Both the position numbers and the translations under genes were made by a program. From positions 1 to 7,282 of the forward strand of contig JAKPKF010000299.1 of NCBI GenBank assembly GCA_029553845.1: a stretch of 7,282 nucleotides of DNA. The letters run 5' to 3'. Source of the stretch: a bacterium (GTDB lineage Bacteria > Patescibacteria > Dojkabacteria > SC72). The notes beneath the pieces are model-generated. The model made no database searches. It saw nothing but the letters and a program-made list of their open reading frames with translations, and was not told the DNA's origin. This document shows positions 5,815 through 7,282 of the stretch, piece by piece (the stretch's first letter is position 1; each line of letters opens with the position of its first letter).

Positions 5815-6275
5815 ACATAACAACAGTAATGAGTAATCTTAAAACTTATTTTACTAACATGTCGTGGACATCCACAGACGGTACTGGTACAACGAAGTTT
5901 AAGGGAGTATACACATATCCTAACTGGCTTCAAGACGATGGATATCCTTTCGTAGTTATATTAGATGATTCAGGCGAGGGAAATAGTGCTACTAATAGGA
6001 CTTTAGAGTTCAACACGAATATCTCTGTAAGTATATGTGTCAATTATGGTACAATAGATAAACAAACCGAAGGAGAAAAAGTTGAAGAAGCAATGCTTAG
6101 ATTAAGAGAAGCATGGGATTATGTTAAAACTGATTTGTTTGACTTGTCTACATTAACAACTCTTGGTGTAGACTGGACATACAGTCCCAGTTATGTGGAC
6201 GACTTTGATGAAAACTTGAATCTTTACAAGAGGACAATAACATTAATTTTTAAGGAAGTAATTAACCGTGGATAA
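5811..6275 (+). CDS. Tail terminator / tail completion protein, gp17-like
   Basis: This 154-residue protein would cap the tail tube and connect it to the head. Its order fits tail terminators: an N-terminal helix (about 3-16), a beta segment around FKGVYTYPNWLQDDGYPFVVILDD (30-53) with the proline-aromatic turn seen in this family, strand LEFNTNISVSICVNY (65-79), a central helix EGEKVEEAMLRLREAWDYV (87-105), and a final strand KRTITLIFKEV (140-150). Lengths of 120-160 are usual. The ATG at 5811 overlaps the preceding gene (ATGA); the next Met is at residue 7, and the overlap favours 5811. Its last 8 bases overlap the mini-gene. Direct residue signatures are weak, but order and fold pattern agree. 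Confidence 0.75.
   Translation: MNITTVMSNLKTYFTNMSWTSTDGTGTTKFKGVYTYPNWLQDDGYPFVVILDDSGEGNSATNRTLEFNTNISVSICVNYGTIDKQTEGEKVEEAMLRLREAWDYVKTDLFDLSTLTTLGVDWTYSPSYVDDFDENLNLYKRTITLIFKEVINRG
6252..6258 (+). promoter_or_regulatory. Shine-Dalgarno-like site for the GTG-started mini-gene
   Basis: AAGGAAG (6252-6258) lies nine bases before the GTG at 6268, within the end of the tail terminator gene. An in-frame TAA (6259-6261) just upstream means the GTG is the only plausible start for the mini-gene. Confidence 0.45.
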
Positions 6276-6378
6276 TAAAGCTAAAAAGGAGGAGAAGAAA
6301 GAGGTTGTGGCTTTTGTACCTAGTGTAGGAAAAGTCTTAACTGAGGAAGAAATAATTAAATTAAATAACTTAAAGTAA
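6268..6378 (+). CDS. 36-residue mini-gene between tail terminator and tail tube
   Basis: This short frame starts at GTG 6268 and encodes a very Lys/Glu-rich N-terminus (DNKAKKEEKKE), then VVAFVPSVGKVLTEEEIIKLNNLK, which looks like a short strand and a helix. It fills exactly the space between the terminator and tube genes. It overlaps the first by 8 bases and the second by one (TAATG at 6376-6380), and has a Shine-Dalgarno-like AAGGAAG at nine bases. Such exact fit argues for a real translated gene, or at least for a leader that couples tube translation. The end resembles bases after the stop of the 60-aa gene at 4177-4359 (KLNNLK here versus INNLK there, read past the stop). The family and function are unknown. 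Confidence 0.55.
   Translation: MDNKAKKEEKKEVVAFVPSVGKVLTEEEIIKLNNLK
6358..6377 (+). repeat. Start-proximal A/T element, copy 3 (before tail tube)
   Basis: AAATTAAATAACTTAAA (6358-6374) begins 20 bases before the tube ATG at 6378. It equals the adaptor copy plus one A, and TAACTTAA begins exactly 12 bases before the ATG in both. Here it lies inside the last codons of the mini-gene. Confidence 0.4.
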
Positions 6379-7282
6379 TGGCAAACGAACATATAGGAGC
6401 AAGACAAGAGATTGCTTTCAAAGTGGAGGCAACTAGAGGTACTAAGGTAGATCCAAGTACTGGCGAGTGGTATCCACACACAGGACAGGGGTTCATTCCT
6501 CAGGTTGAATTAATACCAGACAACTCAGGAATGGGTAGAATAGAGGGTGTAAACACCGAGAATGTTGCTAAAGAATATTCTCAGGGTACAGTTACAATGA
6601 AGTTGTACGATAGTTTTCTAACACCTCTTAACAGAATGATATTTGGACAGGCTGATACAGCTGGTACATATACAATTCTAAATGATAACTTACACAACTC
6701 CTTTACAATAGCAACAGCAGACCCAGTTGAAGGGGATAATACCTATGCGTTGGGTATGTTAAACACTTGTACGATTTCTTGTAATACTGATGACTATGTA
6801 AACCTTTCAATGGAGTTTATAGCCAAGAAAGAAACAGCAGCAACATTGACACCAAGTTATAGTACAACTGCGAAACTATTTACACCAGACAATGTAACCT
6901 TTGGGTATGCTACTAACTATGCAGGGTTGTCTTCGGCAACAGCAATGAAGGTTAAGAACTTCCAGTTAAACATAGAGAAGAATCTAAGTATAGACTGGGT
7001 GAACGGTTCAACCGAGCCAGATGATATTCAAAATGGAAGAATGAATGTAACAGGAGATATAACCTTAACCTATGATTCTTCAACATACCGAGATTTCGCA
7101 TTAACAGACACAGCCAAGGCGTTCCAGATAACACTTAGCAATGGAGCAAAAACATGGGTAATCCAGTTTCCGAGTGTACTATTTAAGGGTTGGAATAGAA
7201 GTACCGATTTAGACGGAATAGTAACAGAGACATTTGGGTTTACAGCAAACTATGCAGACAGAACAAATGGATTAATGAAAGC
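6378..7282 (+). CDS. Major tail tube protein (3' partial)
   Basis: The frame is open to the right edge, with 301 residues visible. It starts at an ATG overlapping the mini-gene stop. The N-terminus (EHIGARQEIAFKVEATRGTKVDP, residues 4-26) has the IAFKxExTxGT pattern that opens siphovirus tail tube proteins of the Phage_tube_2 type. Two related beta segments are visible: YSQGTVTMKLYDSFLTPL (67-84) and VTGDITLTYDSSTYRDF (224-240), each followed by a strand-turn-strand region (about 129-150 and 263-292), suggesting a duplicated fold as in that family. The protein would stack into the hollow tube through which DNA passes. It follows the terminator closely and no sheath gene is present, so a flexible non-contractile tail is likely. 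Typical members are about 300-400 residues, so little is probably missing. Confidence 0.85.
   Translation, partial: MANEHIGARQEIAFKVEATRGTKVDPSTGEWYPHTGQGFIPQVELIPDNSGMGRIEGVNTENVAKEYSQGTVTMKLYDSFLTPLNRMIFGQADTAGTYTILNDNLHNSFTIATADPVEGDNTYALGMLNTCTISCNTDDYVNLSMEFIAKKETAATLTPSYSTTAKLFTPDNVTFGYATNYAGLSSATAMKVKNFQLNIEKNLSIDWVNGSTEPDDIQNGRMNVTGDITLTYDSSTYRDFALTDTAKAFQITLSNGAKTWVIQFPSVLFKGWNRSTDLDGIVTETFGFTANYADRTNGLMK

Noticed and set aside
5344..5820. Possible TGA recoding as Trp or Gly at 5812-5814
   Set aside because: Reading through would add only two residues before a TAA, and no TGA occurs within any conserved domain. The ATGA overlap is a common normal arrangement.
6378..7282. Contractile tail (sheath) gene
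   Set aside because: The protein after the terminator has tail tube features and no sheath-like domain; no sheath gene lies between terminator and tube.

Overview
This window is a stretch of the late structural operon of a tailed bacteriophage or prophage (Caudoviricetes). All thirteen genes lie on the + strand, and most are separated by a few bases or overlap. Gene order is the best evidence: Mu gpF-like minor head protein (cut by the left edge), scaffold-like protein, P22-type major capsid protein, two cargo genes including a glycosyltransferase, two small unknown genes, head-tail adaptor, head stopper, HK97 gp10-like neck protein, tail terminator, a 36-codon mini-gene, and the tail tube protein (cut by the right edge). 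No tail-sheath gene lies between terminator and tube, which points to a non-contractile, siphovirus-like tail.

The host cannot be named. The DNA is visibly AT-rich. Arginine is encoded almost only by AGA/AGG (all 17 arginines of the glycosyltransferase), and 10 of 12 stop codons are TAA, with one TAG and one TGA. There is no in-frame sign of recoding. Only two starts have a convincing Shine-Dalgarno at good spacing, and most others have A/T-rich leaders or are coupled to the preceding stop by TAATG or ATGA. This fits several AT-rich bacterial lineages and does not exclude an archaeal host.

Layout: 1-777 is the minor head protein. 778-849 is the largest gap in the window and may hold a promoter. 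850-2447 holds scaffold and major capsid, each followed by a possible hairpin. 2490-3718 is a translationally coupled pair, an 83-aa orphan and a GT-B glycosyltransferase. 3720-4359 is an overlapping pair of unknown small proteins. 4377-6275 is the four-gene neck module. 6268-6378 is a mini-gene. 6378 to the end is the tail tube.

Working together, the scaffold and capsid genes build the procapsid, the minor head protein sits near the portal (expected upstream), and the four neck genes close the filled head and join it to the tail tube. The glycosyltransferase cassette behind the capsid gene is the main accessory feature and may modify a virion protein. Also notable is an A/T-rich element that recurs 19-20 bases upstream of three starts (scaffold, adaptor, tail tube). 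No gene-free stretch exceeds 300 bases. I see no tRNA, CRISPR array, insertion sequence or integrase.
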